Shown here piece after piece: positions 45,415 to 58,036 of a stretch of DNA of 64,000 bases. Below the pieces are notes generated by a model. It worked only from the letters and a program-made list of their open reading frames with translations, was not told the origin of the DNA and did not search any database. This DNA is from Haemaphysalis longicornis (Eukaryota > Arthropoda > Arachnida > Ixodida > Ixodidae). The stretch is taken from positions 118,486,957-118,550,956 of the forward strand of contig CM023449.1 of NCBI GenBank assembly GCA_013339765.2, given 5' to 3'. Numbering within the stretch: position 1 is the first letter of the stretch; every line of letters begins with the position of its first letter. Made by a program: the position numbers and the translations under genes.

Positions 45415-48200
45415 TTAGAACTCACCAACTTTTCCGAATAGCATAGCAACACGTCGGTCGGAATGGGGAAGAAAGGAGAGGAGGGGGTTAAAAGTTACAT
45501 TCAGCGGACGGCGCCTGAGGAGTGCCCGAACTCCAACAGAGAAAGCTGCGTCTGCCGTGTAGTGGCGGGTTGCAGCGGGGTTGTCCAGTCCACACATCGC
45601 TAGAAGCCGGGCAGGAGACACTGAACGGAGCGTTTGAAGGCCGGGACACTCCCACAACATGGGGTGTACAGTGAGCGTGACTCCTGTGGAGAAGGAGGTG
45701 CAGGCAACTGCGGCCACAGCTTGCTCGTAGTGGACAGCATGCTGGTGACGTTCTGGCAAACACGCACGCCACTTGGCCAACACATCATCGGTTAGCGGGG
45801 CACCAGCCCCTGCCTTGTACCGAAGCAGTTGTGCGGCCCGGGGCCATCCAACGGGCAGGGAAGCAGGGTCTGGTTGAACCAAACTCACAATGACTGGTTG
45901 GACGGGTGCCTTGCGGCAGCCTTTTCTTGTGAGGGGTCGGGGTCGTATTGTGCGAATGGGACGGGCAACGCCGCGTTGGAGCGGAGTTCAAAGTGCTCAC
46001 TCGCGCACGCGTAAGCGGTCTCGCTGCGAATTCCACCTGCGTGTCCCGGGACCCAGTCTACCAAAACGACTATACTGCATGCGTCCCGCAGTATGCGACA
46101 AATGGTCTTGATGAGATCGCAAGTGGTATCGACGTATGGGATTTGGCCTAGTCGATGGAGAGTTTCGTTGCTGTCCGTAAATATTGTGAATTGGTGGTTG
46201 TCACCGGCGCCGTAAGTTGCCTCAATGTGCTTCGCAGCGAGAAGAACTGCCGCAAGGCGGGCCTGACATGGGCTTGGATGGCGAAGAAATTGAATTGTGT
46301 GGTAAGTGCGGGTTCGGCGGTCAACACACGAAAGTGAAGCGCGTAGTGTTGTTTTATTTAGGACTGCTGTTGTAAAGATGGCGCCGGCTCGGAGGTCTGC
46401 ACGTGCAGTAACAGCGGCGCGCTCATCGTGGTTATGGTTACGGCCACGTCTTCTGTTGTGACCTTCGTCCCTCTCCATTAAGATAGCACGCAGTGGGGGC
46501 AGCTGGGGATAGCGGTAGTGTTCTTCCGCGAGGGTGTGCCGAGGTACACCAGCAATTACTCTCAGGCTTTTGGGGTGTAATTTCTCCAGTCGGTCATTTG
46601 TGTCTTCGTAAGGGCAAAGCATGGAGCACCGTAGCACGCCTTGGAAGTAAGGATGGCCTGTGTAAGTGTTCCCAGGACCTGCGTTGTTTCCCCGCCGAGG
46701 CAGCCTGCAATTTTCTTGGTGATATGAAATTGCTGCTTCCAAACATACGTGATCTGTCGGATCCATTCACTGTCCTCTCCGTCTTCGTTGAGTGGCACGC
46801 CAAGTATCTGGAGCCACCTGTCGGCAGCGTGCTCAATGGGTTCACCATTCAGCGTTGTGTATTTGTGCCTGCAGATGTTTGAGCCCTCCAATCACAAGGT
46901 ATTTTGTCTTTTCTGGAGACCGACTCATTCCAGTCGGGGCAGGCACCTGTCAACAGTGTCAAGTCCGAGCTGAATTGTGTCGATGACGAGCTGCGTGTTC
47001 AGCTTAGTACATCGAGGGTCAACCCTAAGGGTGATGTCATCAGCATACATAGTGTGCTGCAGGGGTGTAATGTAGCGAAGTTCTTTTGCAATCTTCCGCA
47101 TCACTAGATAAACAATGCGGGCGAGAGGATGGCTCGTTGTGGTGCACCAGTTGTATTGGTGAAGACGGGGGATGGTTTAGATCTGTTCTAATTTGAAACG
47201 TCCGGCCGTTCAAAAAGCTCTGAACAACCCGCCGCGGTGTCTCAATGGCTAAGGTGTTGTGCTGCTGAGCACGAGGTCACGGGTTCGATTCCCGACAGCG
47301 GCGGCCGCTTTTCTATTGGAGGCGAAAAGCAAAAACGCCCGTGTGTACGAGATTTCGGCGCACGTTAAAGATCCCCAGGTGGTCAAAATTATTCCGGATC
47401 CCTCCACTACGGCGCGCCTCATCGCCTGCGTAGCGTTGGCGCGTTAAACCCTACAATCAATCAATCAAAAAGCTCTTAACAAATTAATCACGCGCGTGCC
47501 CGCACCACACTCTTGGAGAGCTTCGATAATGGCATGGTGTCCGATGGTGTCGAAAGCCTTTTTGAGGTCGACTGCCACGATCACAGCGGGGATCTTCGTT
47601 CCACGTCGGCGCTTCTTGCCGGTCAAGTTGCGGAGGAGCAGCAGGTGGTCATGGGCGCAAAGACCAGGACGAAATCCAGTTTTCGCTGCGCCACAGTACG
47701 GCTCTGCACCAGCGTGCTCAAGAATGTAGGTTAACCTGGTGAGAACCATGCGCTCAAGTAGCTTGCAATGTGTAGAAGTCAGGCAAATGGGCCTCATGTT
47801 GTTGATGTTATTCATCTTTTTTCCTGCCTTGGGAATAGGGTAAACACAGGAGTGCTTCCAGTCGACTGGCAGCTCACCGGACATCCACACAGCGTTTAGC
47901 TCTGACAACAGCTGCATTCTAGTGTCTTCATCCAACTTTTGAAGCATGCGCCATGTAATGCCATCTTTGCCGGGAGCGCTCCTCACGTTGATCGCCCCCA
48001 AAGCTGTTGCCGATTCCTGTGGAGTGAACGGCGCATTTTGGGCCACATCATTCTGTGGTGGTTGCCATTGTTACGTAGCCGGTGGCGGGGGAATGCTGGC
48101 TTTCGGGAAAAATGTGCGAGCTGCCTTCTCCTCGAATTCTGCAGCGGAAAGCCTGGTTGCCAGACAAATATTGTGGCACGTATGCACGGCTTTGGCCTTT
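45415..48200 (-). mobile_element. I-like LINE with RT and RNase H, 5' truncated, split by a SINE
   Basis: On the minus strand the order is RT (48046 onward: APGKDGITWRMLQKLDED, KTGFRPGLCAHDHLL, AVDLKKAFDTIGHHA), a SINE insertion (47228-47464), then YADD at 47046-47035, a thumb-like region (LGVPLNEDGEDSEWIRQI), RNase H (FTDSNETLHRLGQ, VDWVPGHAGG) and a C-terminal tail ending LFGKVGEF at 45415. RNase H downstream of RT places it in the I/ingi/R1-like group. There are frame breaks in several places. Confidence 0.85.
47228..47464 (+). mobile_element. tRNA-derived SINE (Ruka-like) inserted in an I-like LINE
   Basis: Full-length copy with box A (TGTCTCAATGGCTAAGG) and box B (GGGTTCGATTCCCG), body and an (ATCA)n tail. 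It is flanked by an 18-bp duplication with one mismatch, TCAAAAAGCTCTGAACAA at 47210-47227 and TCAAAAAGCTCTTAACAA at 47465-47482. It splits the reverse transcriptase region of the minus-strand LINE, so it is younger than that LINE. Confidence 0.92.
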
Positions 48201-48819
48201 CCAAAAATCAAAAGCAATAAAAATGCAACGAAATACCAAAAAATGATAAAACGTGAAAAGCACCCAGAATATTTTGTTCACCCTATAGAATGACCCGGAC
48301 ACCGTCAAGAAACCAGATAAAGCATCAAAAGATCCGCACAAAGGTTGAGGGTGTAGGCAGGTACATCATACGAAACAGTGCACATAAATGTTAACACACA
48401 CTTTATGTTAAGATATTGTTTTTTTCTTCGTGATTACGAAATTTGTGCAGCGAAAACTACGTCTACGAATTTGCAATACTTAAATTCCGCTGAGTAAATG
48501 ATTGCATGCAAGCGAATGACACAGCGCATCTGTACCAAGAGCTCTTTGATGATTTTTATATCGTATTCGCTTTGATTTAAAGCAGGCTTTTTGAAAAAAA
48601 CTCAACGACAAACTGTGAGTTACTTATGTAGGGGTAGTTCAAACCGGTCACAAAATTACTAAATAGGCCTGCTGTTTCACCAGTTTCTGCTGCTACTGTG
48701 ATGACTTTCAAACCTAGCGTATACGTAAATTGGATATCGACAAACACATGCTATGGAGAATACTAGGCTCAGGTTAGAATATTATGGCCTACATCAGCTC
48801 GGCCTGCCGCTAGGACTCT

Positions 48820-50495
48820 GTCACCCAAAATCTAGTCTGATGATACGCCGAAGGCCTCTGCCATCGATGCCTTTCTTCAGGGGCCCTGCTCCCTGATCCC
48901 GATTCTTTCCAACCCATCAAGGTGCGAACGCAAGGGGGACGAGTCATCCCCGAGGTGGACAAGATCCGGATCCTGTGAACGTTCATTGAGCAAAACCGGG
49001 TGAACGGAGCAACAGTGGCCAAGCTCGCGGCCAAGACCGGCGCGGCAGTGAGACTCATCAGGAGGGTATCCAACAGAAGAGACGGAATGAAGGAGGAGAG
49101 GCTCACAAGACTCGTCCAGTCTTTCGTCGTCAGCCACGTTGGTACTTCGCGGCCTTCCACAACTGGAGGCCGTGCGAACGGAGAAAGATCTACGCGATGC
49201 TTCGCAAGGCTTACAAGGCGGCACTGGGACTCTTGGGCAGCACGAGCGCGGAGAAGTTGGAAGCCCTGGGAGTCCACAACTACCTGGAGGAGATTGCGGA
49301 AGCCAGCACACGGCGCAGTTCGAGAGGCTCTCGGCGACAAGGACCGGTCGAGCGATACTGCGTCGCCTGGGGGTCAGCTAAGAAGGGAAATTGAGACGGA
49401 GGAGCGAGTACCATAGGGAGCGAGCAGACGCGTCGTCGTGTGCGCGATCCCACGGAACGTGAATCCCACCTACAACCAGGACAGGAGGGTGGCGAGAGCC
49501 AAGGCGCTAATTGCAACCCACGCCAACGACAAGGGAGCCGTGTTCGTGGACGCGGCGAGTTACCGGAACATCGACGGCGCCTACAGCGTCAGCGTAATCG
49601 AGGCCAGAACTCGCGCAACCAGATCGACGGCCAGCGTGAGAGTCAAGACGCCGTGTCAGGCCGAGGAAGCGGCGGTGGCCCTAGCCATCGCGTACCTAAT
49701 ATGTACGACGGTGCTGTGCGACTCCAGGACGGCAGTGCGCAACTTCGCGAGGAACAGGGTGTGCGGTGTGGCCGAGCGTATTTTTGCGCAAGGCCGAAGC
49801 CAACGGAGACAATGACAGGGTCGTGATTAAGTGGTTTCCCGCAAACGCGGGGAAAGGGGTAGCGAGCGCGCTGGGGCCCGCCAACCACAACGAGACGGCC
49901 AACGCCGTGGCGAGAGGACTAGCCGGCCGCGCCGCGGGAAGGGCCACCGACAACGTGGACTGCCCCGACAAGGACACCATGACCAGCTACGGCGAGGGGC
50001 TCTCATGATACAAACTAGGCAGGAGAACGACGGCACCGCCTCACCCAGGGCTGACCCGAGCCAAGGCGGTTGTTTTTAGGCAGTTGCAAACCAATTCCAG
50101 TGCTCCCGAAACACCTGTGGCCGGAAGTGTACGTGACTGACGTGTGCAAACTGTCTGGGAATGAACGGGCCATACTGGCTCACACCTTGAGAGACTGCGT
50201 GAACGAAGAATATACAACCAGAGGTGATGCTCTTTAACCACCGTTCGAGGCAGCCAAGAGATCCAACGACTACGAAGAGCAACAAGAGGCCGTCTAGCAG
50301 ATCCTGACGGAGGTCGAGAGGCAGCGACCGGATGGGCCGAGCGCTGAAGGGGCCAGTCCCCGGAAGCCGACGCCCGCAAGACGCTAGCCTCGCCGCCGGG
50401 ACGACGGAAGACACGTCGATCCAAGGCTCCGCCTGACTAGGTTGGGGCAGGGAAACTGCAGGCGTTTCAATAAAGTTGTATTCTCTCTCTCTCTT
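48820..50495 (+). mobile_element. I-like LINE 3' half (RNase H), 5' truncated
   Basis: The region after RT is recognisable (GATVAKLAAKTGAAVRLIRR, VSNRRDGMKEERLTRLVQSF, AYKAALGLLGSTSAEKLEAL) and leads into RNase H (GAVFVDAASYRNIDGAYSVS, AEEAAVALAIAYLICTTVL, CDSRTAVRNF) and the tail YVTDVCKLSGNERAILAHTL. It ends with CAATAAAGTTGTATTCTCTC and a (TC)n run. Frames shift several times. It faces away from the LINE at 45415-48200. Confidence 0.82.
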
Positions 50496-50496
50496 C
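50472..50496 (+). repeat. (TC)n LINE tail
   Basis: AATAAAGTTGTATT followed by TCTCTCTCTCTCTTCC ends the I-like LINE on its left. Confidence 0.7.
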
Positions 50497-51347
50497 CAAC
50501 CCATTTCCACAGCCACTGAGTTTTAGTGCGGAGCCGTTAGTCCTCCGCTACCGTGATTGGGCGGCGTCGCCGGCTTTGTAACTGAGCAAGTGAAGGGAAC
50601 AGCGAAGAAAGAAGGAAAGTGGAAGTGGAAGGCGTGGCGAATGTTTGAGCGCAAAGGAGGTATGCCGAGGCGACAAGAGGCGCTTGCCGGCGGCGACGCG
50701 CTATGTTATAACCGACACAGCGAAGCGAAGTATAACATTATGAGGTAGGTTTGATGGGGAGGGTATTATGCCAAGGCCGCTTCACAAAAGCCCAGCACGC
50801 GCGCCGTGATGCATATACGTCGCTTGTTCCATGTCCCCCTCACTTTCTGGCTGTTCGGAACGATGTGACGTTTGCGCGGGAGGTTCAAACACGATTTGCA
50901 ACAGCATGCTCTACGGCGGCGACGCACTGCGAGATAAGGGCGGTGTAGCACGCGCCACTTTACGTTCGCTCTTGACACAATAACTTCGTGAGACGCAGCA
51001 GCTATGCGCCGTGGTCGAGAAGACTAGAGTTCATGCTGGGCATAAATTTCGCATTAGAGAGTACAGTGCTTATCGGGAATTCTTCCTCTCTCTTCATCCC
51101 CTGGCGGCACAGCAGAGCCAGCAGTGGCGGAGTGGCGTCGCTGGTGAAGGCATAACATTTTCGCATTCGTTTTCTTTTTTGTCGTTTGATTCCCCTCTGG
51201 ACCACATTTTATGCGAAAGCTGTATTCCACGTGAACACGTGTCATTTAGGAGTCATCCGATGCTGACATTGCCTGGAGTTTTGTCTGATGGAGATTATAG
51301 CGCTTGTCCCACAAAAATTATTTTAGAGCGGAAGCATTATGGGCCCC

Positions 51348-53002
51348 TTAAAGGGACACTGAAGTGCATTTGTCAAGCTCCCGTTTTTGCTTGCACTGCG
51401 TAGACTGGCTCAAATTAGCACACTTTTCATCGTTTATTCGGTTGACAAATCGGTAATTATTTTACAAAGCGCGAAAGAAGAAATACTACCATGCGCGGTT
51501 TGCGGCGGCCGCACCAACTAAAGCTGTGACGTTAGGAGGAGCGGGCAGCGTGATTGGACGATGCCCAAGGTGAGCAACCAAACAAGTTTCGGTTTCGGTT
51601 TCGGTTCTGTAAAACACAACCGTTGGCGTTGTTGGATGGGCATTCTCAATAACTCAGTAATCATCGTACCGCGCTTCTGCCATGTTGTCAGCTGTAAAAA
51701 ATGCATAAAGATAAGCCTCCTAGGACGGATTGGAATCGTAGCATTCACTAGCCGAGACCTACGCAGTGCATGAACGCCCTCCGCGTACCCGCAGACGCCC
51801 AAGTGTCATGCGCTTTTCCCCCATATTCGTAGCTTGGCTCCCTCATGCCTGCATTGTAAAAAACGTGTTCGCACCAGGCCAAGGGTCTGTTCATTCTGGC
51901 CTGTGCCCACTGCCTGCAAGCAGTCGGTGCTTATGGCAACAGCACGCCAACGAGAACTCGCTAGCGCGCCAGTGCCAGCCTGCGCGCGTTTTGTGAACTA
52001 GTTCGTGGAGCCATGAACGTTGTGGCCCAAAAAAGGTGAACTCAATATAGAAAACATCGGCGGAAAACGAAAAAGTTAACTTACAAAAAAAAAGCACGTA
52101 CCCGCGGGGATTCGAACTCGTGACTTGCAAAATACTTGCGGTGGCATACCTATCAACCCAGACCGCTCGGCCACAGAGCAGGCTCCGCTGGCATTGGTAA
52201 TATAGGGTATATATTGTACAACCAGTTTACACTTTTCTTTAGTTTTGGCATTTCAAGCAGCTTAGGTGACTATTTGTTGTATTGCGCTCGTGCAGTAAGC
52301 GTTGCCCGAGTTTCCACAATAGCTCACGTCTAGCAATTGCATTTCGTAGACGGAAAAGCGTTCGCAGATGCGTAGTCGTGCTGCTGACCGCTGTGCTTGT
52401 TCGCCCAGTGCAAAAAAGTGCTTCCCGCACCCTAGTTTCACGCTGTACGGTAAAAATATCAGTTGATTTTATTTCCTTAGTACCTATATTGACTTCGCTG
52501 ACTCTTCTCCCGCCTTCAAGAGGCCTTATATTTTCCTACTGGCATACCAGTCAGCGAAGCGTCGCATGTGCGCTTGTGCAGCGCTTGTGTGAAGCGACCT
52601 TGACTTGGAGCTAGATACAGTGTACAAACTAACCAAGTAAAGAAAGGCAAATTCTACCATTCACAAACGTGTCCTGGCTTCGTTTCAACTGAGCGAACGA
52701 ATTGCGACGACCCGTCGGCGGCCGGCGGACGAAACGCTGGGCCGACTGACTCTGTCTGAAGGCCGGGGAGCCGTGCAGTAGCGCAGCCAATTGCCAGCTT
52801 ATCCCCTCCTGACGTCACACGAAAACGCCGCAGAAAATGGGCGAGCGTAAAGAGAGGAGGACAGCATTTTCGAATTAATTTTTCTACTAAATAAAATCGC
52901 GTAAACGCGCCCAGGGTGGTCGAAACATGGCCTGGGGACTCCGGACTACAATTTGCGCAAGTAATCCCGCAATGTTTACATATCACTTCAGTGTCCCTTT
53001 AA
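51348..53002. mobile_element. TTAA-flanked inverted-repeat element, 1.65 kb, non-autonomous
   Basis: The left end TTAA|AGGGACACTGAAGTG (51348-51366) is matched exactly by CACTTCAGTGTCCCT|TTAA at the right end (52984-53002). The flanking CC and GG extend the palindrome. Looser inverted similarity (for example TGTGACGTTAGGAGGA against TGTGACGTCAGGAGGG) continues about 180 bp inward. TTAA duplications suggest a piggyBac-type or similar transposase. There is no transposase frame inside. A tRNA-like segment lies within. Confidence 0.8.
52085..52192 (-). other. tRNA-like segment with pol III boxes (SINE head or tRNA relic)
   Basis: The minus strand reads TGTGGCCGAGCGGTCTGGG (box A of Ser/Leu type), then GAGTTCGAATCCCCGCGGG (box B), then GTACGTGCTTTTTTTTT, a possible pol III terminator. 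The T stem pairs badly, so a working tRNA is unlikely. It differs from the Ruka-like SINE head and lies inside the TTAA element. Confidence 0.5.
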
Positions 53003-53009
53003 GGCGAGA

Positions 53010-55840
53010 GCCATGGTGTTCTGAGCAGTGGATGCCCGAGCGGGTGGCCATCGACATCCACCACTAAGCCGTAAGCGCCCACCTTGCTGTCCCACTTAGC
53101 GCACACAATCCGCCTCTTTCACAACGATATTGCGCATGAGCATGGCCCTGGCGGAGGAGGCCGGAAACAGTCTGGTAGGGGCGGCCGGTCTTCTCCGCGG
53201 TGATTCCACTGCTGCCGGCGGCCGTAACTGAGCCCGTGTAAAGAAAGCATGCGGTCAGGTTCGGCCCCCGTCGAGAAAACAAAATGCAGTATCTTTTACA
53301 AATGGAACTGTCGGCCAAACCACAACATGAACAGTGAAATTTTTGTTTCTATGGAAACACGCCAACCCCGAAAGGAAAGTGAGCAAATAGGATCACTTGG
53401 CTACGGCACCATGCGGTCCCACTGCCTCCCACTGCATTCACACCGTGACTGCATCCCGTCGCAGTCACACCAGGCATTCACACCGCCAGTGACGATACCC
53501 TGTTGCCACGATAAATCCAGAGATCGCCTTATCATATTACTACGACGACGATACGAACACACAGCCGACCGAAAGTTGCCGTAGTACGGCAGGCTCGTTG
53601 ACCAAGGCGGCCAGTAGACCCGATCAGATTCGAGCCGCGACGAATGGGCCCCTATTTTGTTAGTTCGTAAGTGTAATAAACTTCGTAGCACGACCCGCTA
53701 TATTTTGCCGGTCGTGCTTCGTAGGGTCAACGAAGCGAACGTATGTTCACACTATGTATGCGATCCGTATGTCGTGCGATCCGTAGGTTTGTGTGGCTTT
53801 CTGTTGCGCATGCTCCCGGTAAAGAGACATGTATATATGCGATGGTACTTCTAATAAAATTCGTTGCGAGTGACCGCTGGTCGCAAGTTCTTTCTGTTTG
53901 TCGTTGTCCTAGTCGCGTTCTAATTTTTCGCAAAGTATGGACCAACTTGCCCAGCAGTGTGTTCTACTGAGAAAGGTAAATGGTTCATTTTTCTACGGTT
54001 TGTGCCGACATCGCACTAAGATAAAAGCTGAGAGCCAGTTGCTAGATTTACATGATCAGTGAGTTTCACTTGAGCACAGTGGTTGGTTCTCGGAAAAGGC
54101 AAGGAAATGACAATAGGTAATATCGCACCGTGCATTCAACTCGAGCATCTCCGCGTTCCGAGCCACAAAATTTATAACGTGCGCAAAAGACGCCCAAAAG
54201 AAAGAACGGCACGTCAAACTATTGTATCTGCAAATAGGCAGGGACCAAGCGTTTTTTATAAAGAATGTTTCCAATAACTCATCGAAAGTTTCTTCCCGTA
54301 AAGGAATCTCTTACAGAGGGGTGATGGTGGAGAAACGGATTGACAAAAATTGGATGGCTGTAGTAATACCGCTATCATTGCCCAAGGAAAATGATGGATC
54401 TCCCTCACGGAGTAGAGAGTAGCAATTCGAATACATGATTTGGTTTAGTTTATTTTGCGTCTTGCAGAAGCAGGATAACCGGCTTGTATGTATGATGTAT
54501 TTCGCAAGGAGCAACCAAGTTCCTCATTGAAGCTCTGCAGTACTATATGCATTCTTTTCCTTCCGGTCAATGCGCAAACAAGAGGTAAGGTTTTACGTGC
54601 TTGTGTCGTGGGAATGGTTGGCGCAGTCTGTGCCACTTGGCCTGCACTAGGGCCAGTGACACGGGTTTCCGAGTGTTTTCTGCTGCATCCGACATTGCCG
54701 CACGGCTTCTTTTACTGGAATTCTGGATGAGCTGACGTGTACGTAATTTCCATCTCTTCCACTGAGGAACAATAGAAAAGCAGACGTATCAACCTCTTTA
54801 GGCGATGCACCCCTTTAGGCGATAAACCCAGTGAGGCCGCTACAGAAGACAAAAAAACCGCTGTTAGTCGTCACGGCTAATGCAGCTGCCGCTACTGGTT
54901 CCGCAATCAGTGGGGTGCCGTTCTTGGTGGCTACGGCAGGAATGTAAGAAACGGGACCCGGGTCTGGACAGCGTTACGACAATGCGTCTCAATCTTCACT
55001 TGACGACACTCCGTCCCCGGGGGAAGCCGTGTCGACATGTATTGGGCAAGCGAAGGCTACGTGCATTTTAACATTGTACGGGCATTAAACATTTTAGTAT
55101 GCTCTTAGAGGCATTGTTTTTTTATTGATTTGGCGCATGTATAGAATAGCTCGTATCAGCCCCCCGCAGCTTGCCTGTTTAAATTCTTGAGTTTGGTAGT
55201 TACGTTTGGGGCGGTACTCGTGAGCGAGAGCTCCCAATGTAACCTTCGCAAACACTTGTTAGAACGCTGCCCTTAACTTTGGCAATTGTGTGCATTTAAA
55301 ACACCGTGGTGGGTTTTCGGTATTCGGTGGGGTTTTTCCATCTGAATAAACCTTCTTGTAATATTCTGGTAACGCATAGTGGTTGACTGTGTGTAGAAAG
55401 TTTTTTATGTAGATATCTTTGTTCCACTCGTGCATAGAAATTTGTTTGCTGGGAAATTGGAAGGTTGCGCCTCAAGAGAAATTCAGCGTTCCCAAATTTT
55501 GGTACTTTATTTCAGAGACCGCAGATTTTGTCGTTCTGAAAATCTCGTTTTACTAAATTTCGTCAGTTACGTGAACGAAAACTGCTCCGGATGTTAATAT
55601 GGTGCAGACAAATTTTGGTGCCTTACGGTTGCGCGTGACGGATTTTTAAACTACCACAAGGCATTACACACAGCAGAGTAGGATGTATTGCATGGGGTGA
55701 CGTCGCTCTGATGCTCCGAAATGTACCGCAGTCGTCTTATTCACAGGCACATAGTGCGCATCGGCCGCCGCTTGATAAAGGCTGGAAGAGCTTAATATTG
55801 GGCGGGCAAGATATGCGGTGTAGCCACTCTAGCTCAGAAA
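53010..55840. other. Intergenic, no gene recognised
   Basis: A CpG-richer block (53010-53330) has overlapping frames on both strands without a recognised family. Microsatellites and splice-supported exons were not found. Confidence 0.4.
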
Positions 55841-55849
55841 GCTGAAATT

Positions 55850-56130
55850 TCTTCTAAAGAGGGCGTTCAAAAGCTAGTGCAGGGAGCCGCGCCCGAGAGA
55901 AACCTGAAAAGTCTTTTTCAGCCCCGTACCACTCACATGGCAAGGGGCGGCAGAAAGTTAGATCGGCAGATGAGATCAAGAAGTTAGCGGGGATAAATTG
56001 GTCGCAGTCAGCACAGGACCGGCATAGCTGGAGATCCATGGGAGAGGCCTTTGCCCTGCAGTGGGCGTAGATAGGCTGGTGATGATGATGACGACGGCGA
56101 CGACGACGATGATAATGATGGTGACCACCC
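55850..56130 (+). mobile_element. RTE-like LINE 3' end
   Basis: It contains GGGAGAGGCCTTTGCCCTG then CAGTGGGCGTAGATAGGCTG, followed by GATGATGATGACGACGG microsatellite. This is the diagnostic 3' terminus of a widespread arthropod RTE family. About 200 bp of the preceding element are present, with no intact frame. The orientation is opposite to the copy at 1180-1860. Confidence 0.65.
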
Positions 56131-57037
56131 ACATGCACATTGGCTAGCAGAAAGGCGATACAAATCTCGATGAATTCCCATCCCAGTACCGTACAGCTCT
56201 TCGAGGGAATGCTTGTATCTGGTGATGGAGCAGTACGTACCTTCTACGCTAGTCAAGTAGTTACGAAGTTGAACATGACGAATTGAGCTCATGCCCAGAT
56301 GTGGGGCTAATCGCAGGAGTAACATATTTTCGTGGTCAGCATCAGTACACGCAAATGGCTATACACATGCGCCATTGTGTCGAAAGTGCATTGCTGTTTG
56401 GGGAATAGACAAAATTAAAACAGACTCATCTTGGGACTAAGGCATCTTCAGTTCAAGTAAAACCACTTGTTCGGTTTTCGCTTTCCACAAGTACATCTCT
56501 GAATACAAGAAAATCAAAGCACTAAACAAATAAGCAGGGTAGCAGAATTAAAACAAAAATCGAAACTCAGCCATTCGACAGCAATTTGATCCACAAAACG
56601 GAGAACGGCTCAGGCTCATGGCATTCCAGACAAACCCCCAGTTCTGTGCTTTTCCAAACGGTGTGCCTCCATGTCTGCTGTGCGCGCAAGCACAAGAGAG
56701 AAGAATGAGGACGCCTCGGGCACCCGGAAGCTACTGTTTGGGCTATCCACGAAATTGCATTACGGCGTCTCATTCTCAGCAAGGGCGCGCCTAAATCGCT
56801 GATTGTTACGGATATAACGTGCTCGGTGATGCCAGTGCAAGTCTCACTGGTCCCGCTATCCAAGCCGAACAAAGGCTCACCCCAAACGGAGTTTCTTATA
56901 GAATATCCCTTCGCTGCTTGGCGCATATGGATACGGAATTAAAATGTCGATTGCGGAAATGTTTGCGAGAATTCTAGTACAAGAAAAATTTGCTCAATCT
57001 ACGCAGGGGGCCGCAAGATAGCGAAATTTATTATTTT

Positions 57038-57149
57038 ATTTATTGTAAGGTTTAACGCGCCGATGCAAGGCAGGCGATGAGGCGCGCCGTAGAGGAGGGC
57101 TCCGGATTAATTTTGGCCACCTAGGGATCTTTAACGTGCGCCGAAATCC
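57038..57149 (-). mobile_element. tRNA-derived SINE (Ruka-like), 3' half only
   Basis: Only the tail half remains: TATTGTAAGGTTTAACGCGCC, GGAGGGCTCCGGATTAATTT and ATCTTTAACGTGCGCCGAAATC. The body and tRNA head are absent. Confidence 0.75.
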
Positions 57150-57533
57150 AAGAAGGCGAAATGAGAAATGTTATCATCACTTACGAAAACGCACAACCAG
57201 AGCATTTATCGAGGGAAAAATATTGCTTCCGCAAGTCAGAACACGTGATTCGAAAGAAACGCCGTGTGAGCTAATTAACGGTGGAGGGGAGCAGAAAATG
57301 GTGCTATGCCCTGGAGCCATGCAAATGTCGTACACGCGTTCTATATTCGCAAAGGATGCCTCAGCTTCGCCGCCCGTAGTATGGCTCTCCGAGTTTGTAG
57401 TGACCCGATAGATAATTTAATGCTGTCCTTAGAGTTTACATATCACGAGTGTGCGTTGATTTGTCCTGTTATGTATTATTCGCTCACTTTATCATTATAA
57501 ATATTCATCTGTTTTTGTGTACTTATGCAATAT

Positions 57534-57960
57534 TGTCACGTAGCCAAGGACGAAGCAGTTGTTTGGAAAAGAAACAAGTTTATTGGAGCGAACTTGTGCT
57601 CCCCTAACAACTGAAAAGAAATACAGAGGCGGCGAAGCAGTGGTCACAAAGTGACGTACGTGCGTCGGCGAGCGTCGCAGAATCGAATGCCCCGGCGTCC
57701 GTAATGCAGGGCTTTTTATCTTTCGGCGCGCGTGGTTCTCGAAACGTCGATTCGCATCGAGAACATAGTAGATCCAAGAAGATTATTCTGGGCTGTTCAC
57801 GTAAGATCGGAATGCTCTCCCTATCACAACAGATAACACATGCGGCACAGAAAGAAAGAATGGAACACGCGCTTCCCTTGGCGCAGAGATAACGCAGACC
57901 GGCGCAGCCGGGCGGTAAAAGCAAAACACAAATAAACAAACCCAATGTATGGTTCGCGGC
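57534..57960 (-). repeat. 3' LTR of the Ty3/gypsy element
   Basis: A 427-bp LTR, downstream with respect to the element. On the plus strand it starts TGTCACGTAG and ends GGTTCGCGGC. It carries a TATA-like GATAAAAAG on the minus strand (complement of 57713-57720) and a poly(A) signal AATAAA (complement of 57579-57584). It matches the other LTR nearly perfectly. Confidence 0.95.
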
Positions 57961-57977
57961 TTACCCCCCCCTCTAAG
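57961..57977 (-). other. Polypurine tract of the Ty3/gypsy element
   Basis: Directly upstream of the 3' LTR, the minus strand reads TTAGAGGGGGGGGTAA. A purine-rich run at this position primes plus-strand DNA synthesis in LTR elements. Confidence 0.8.
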
Positions 57978-58036
57978 AGTGCATCGACCCGATGCTAACA
58001 TAAGCGACAGTCCGAACCAATAAAAATAAAAGTTTG

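Noticed and set aside
52085..52192. Functional tRNA-Ser or tRNA-Leu
   Set aside because: The T stem has several mismatches and the acceptor stem cannot be formed convincingly.
57604..57945. 113-codon minus frame in the 3' LTR, repeated in the 5' LTR upstream of gag
   Set aside because: It lies wholly in LTR sequence and reflects an open LTR frame, not a separate gene.
57961..58036. env gene in the gypsy element
   Set aside because: Only about 60 bp lie between the pol stop and the polypurine tract; no room for env.
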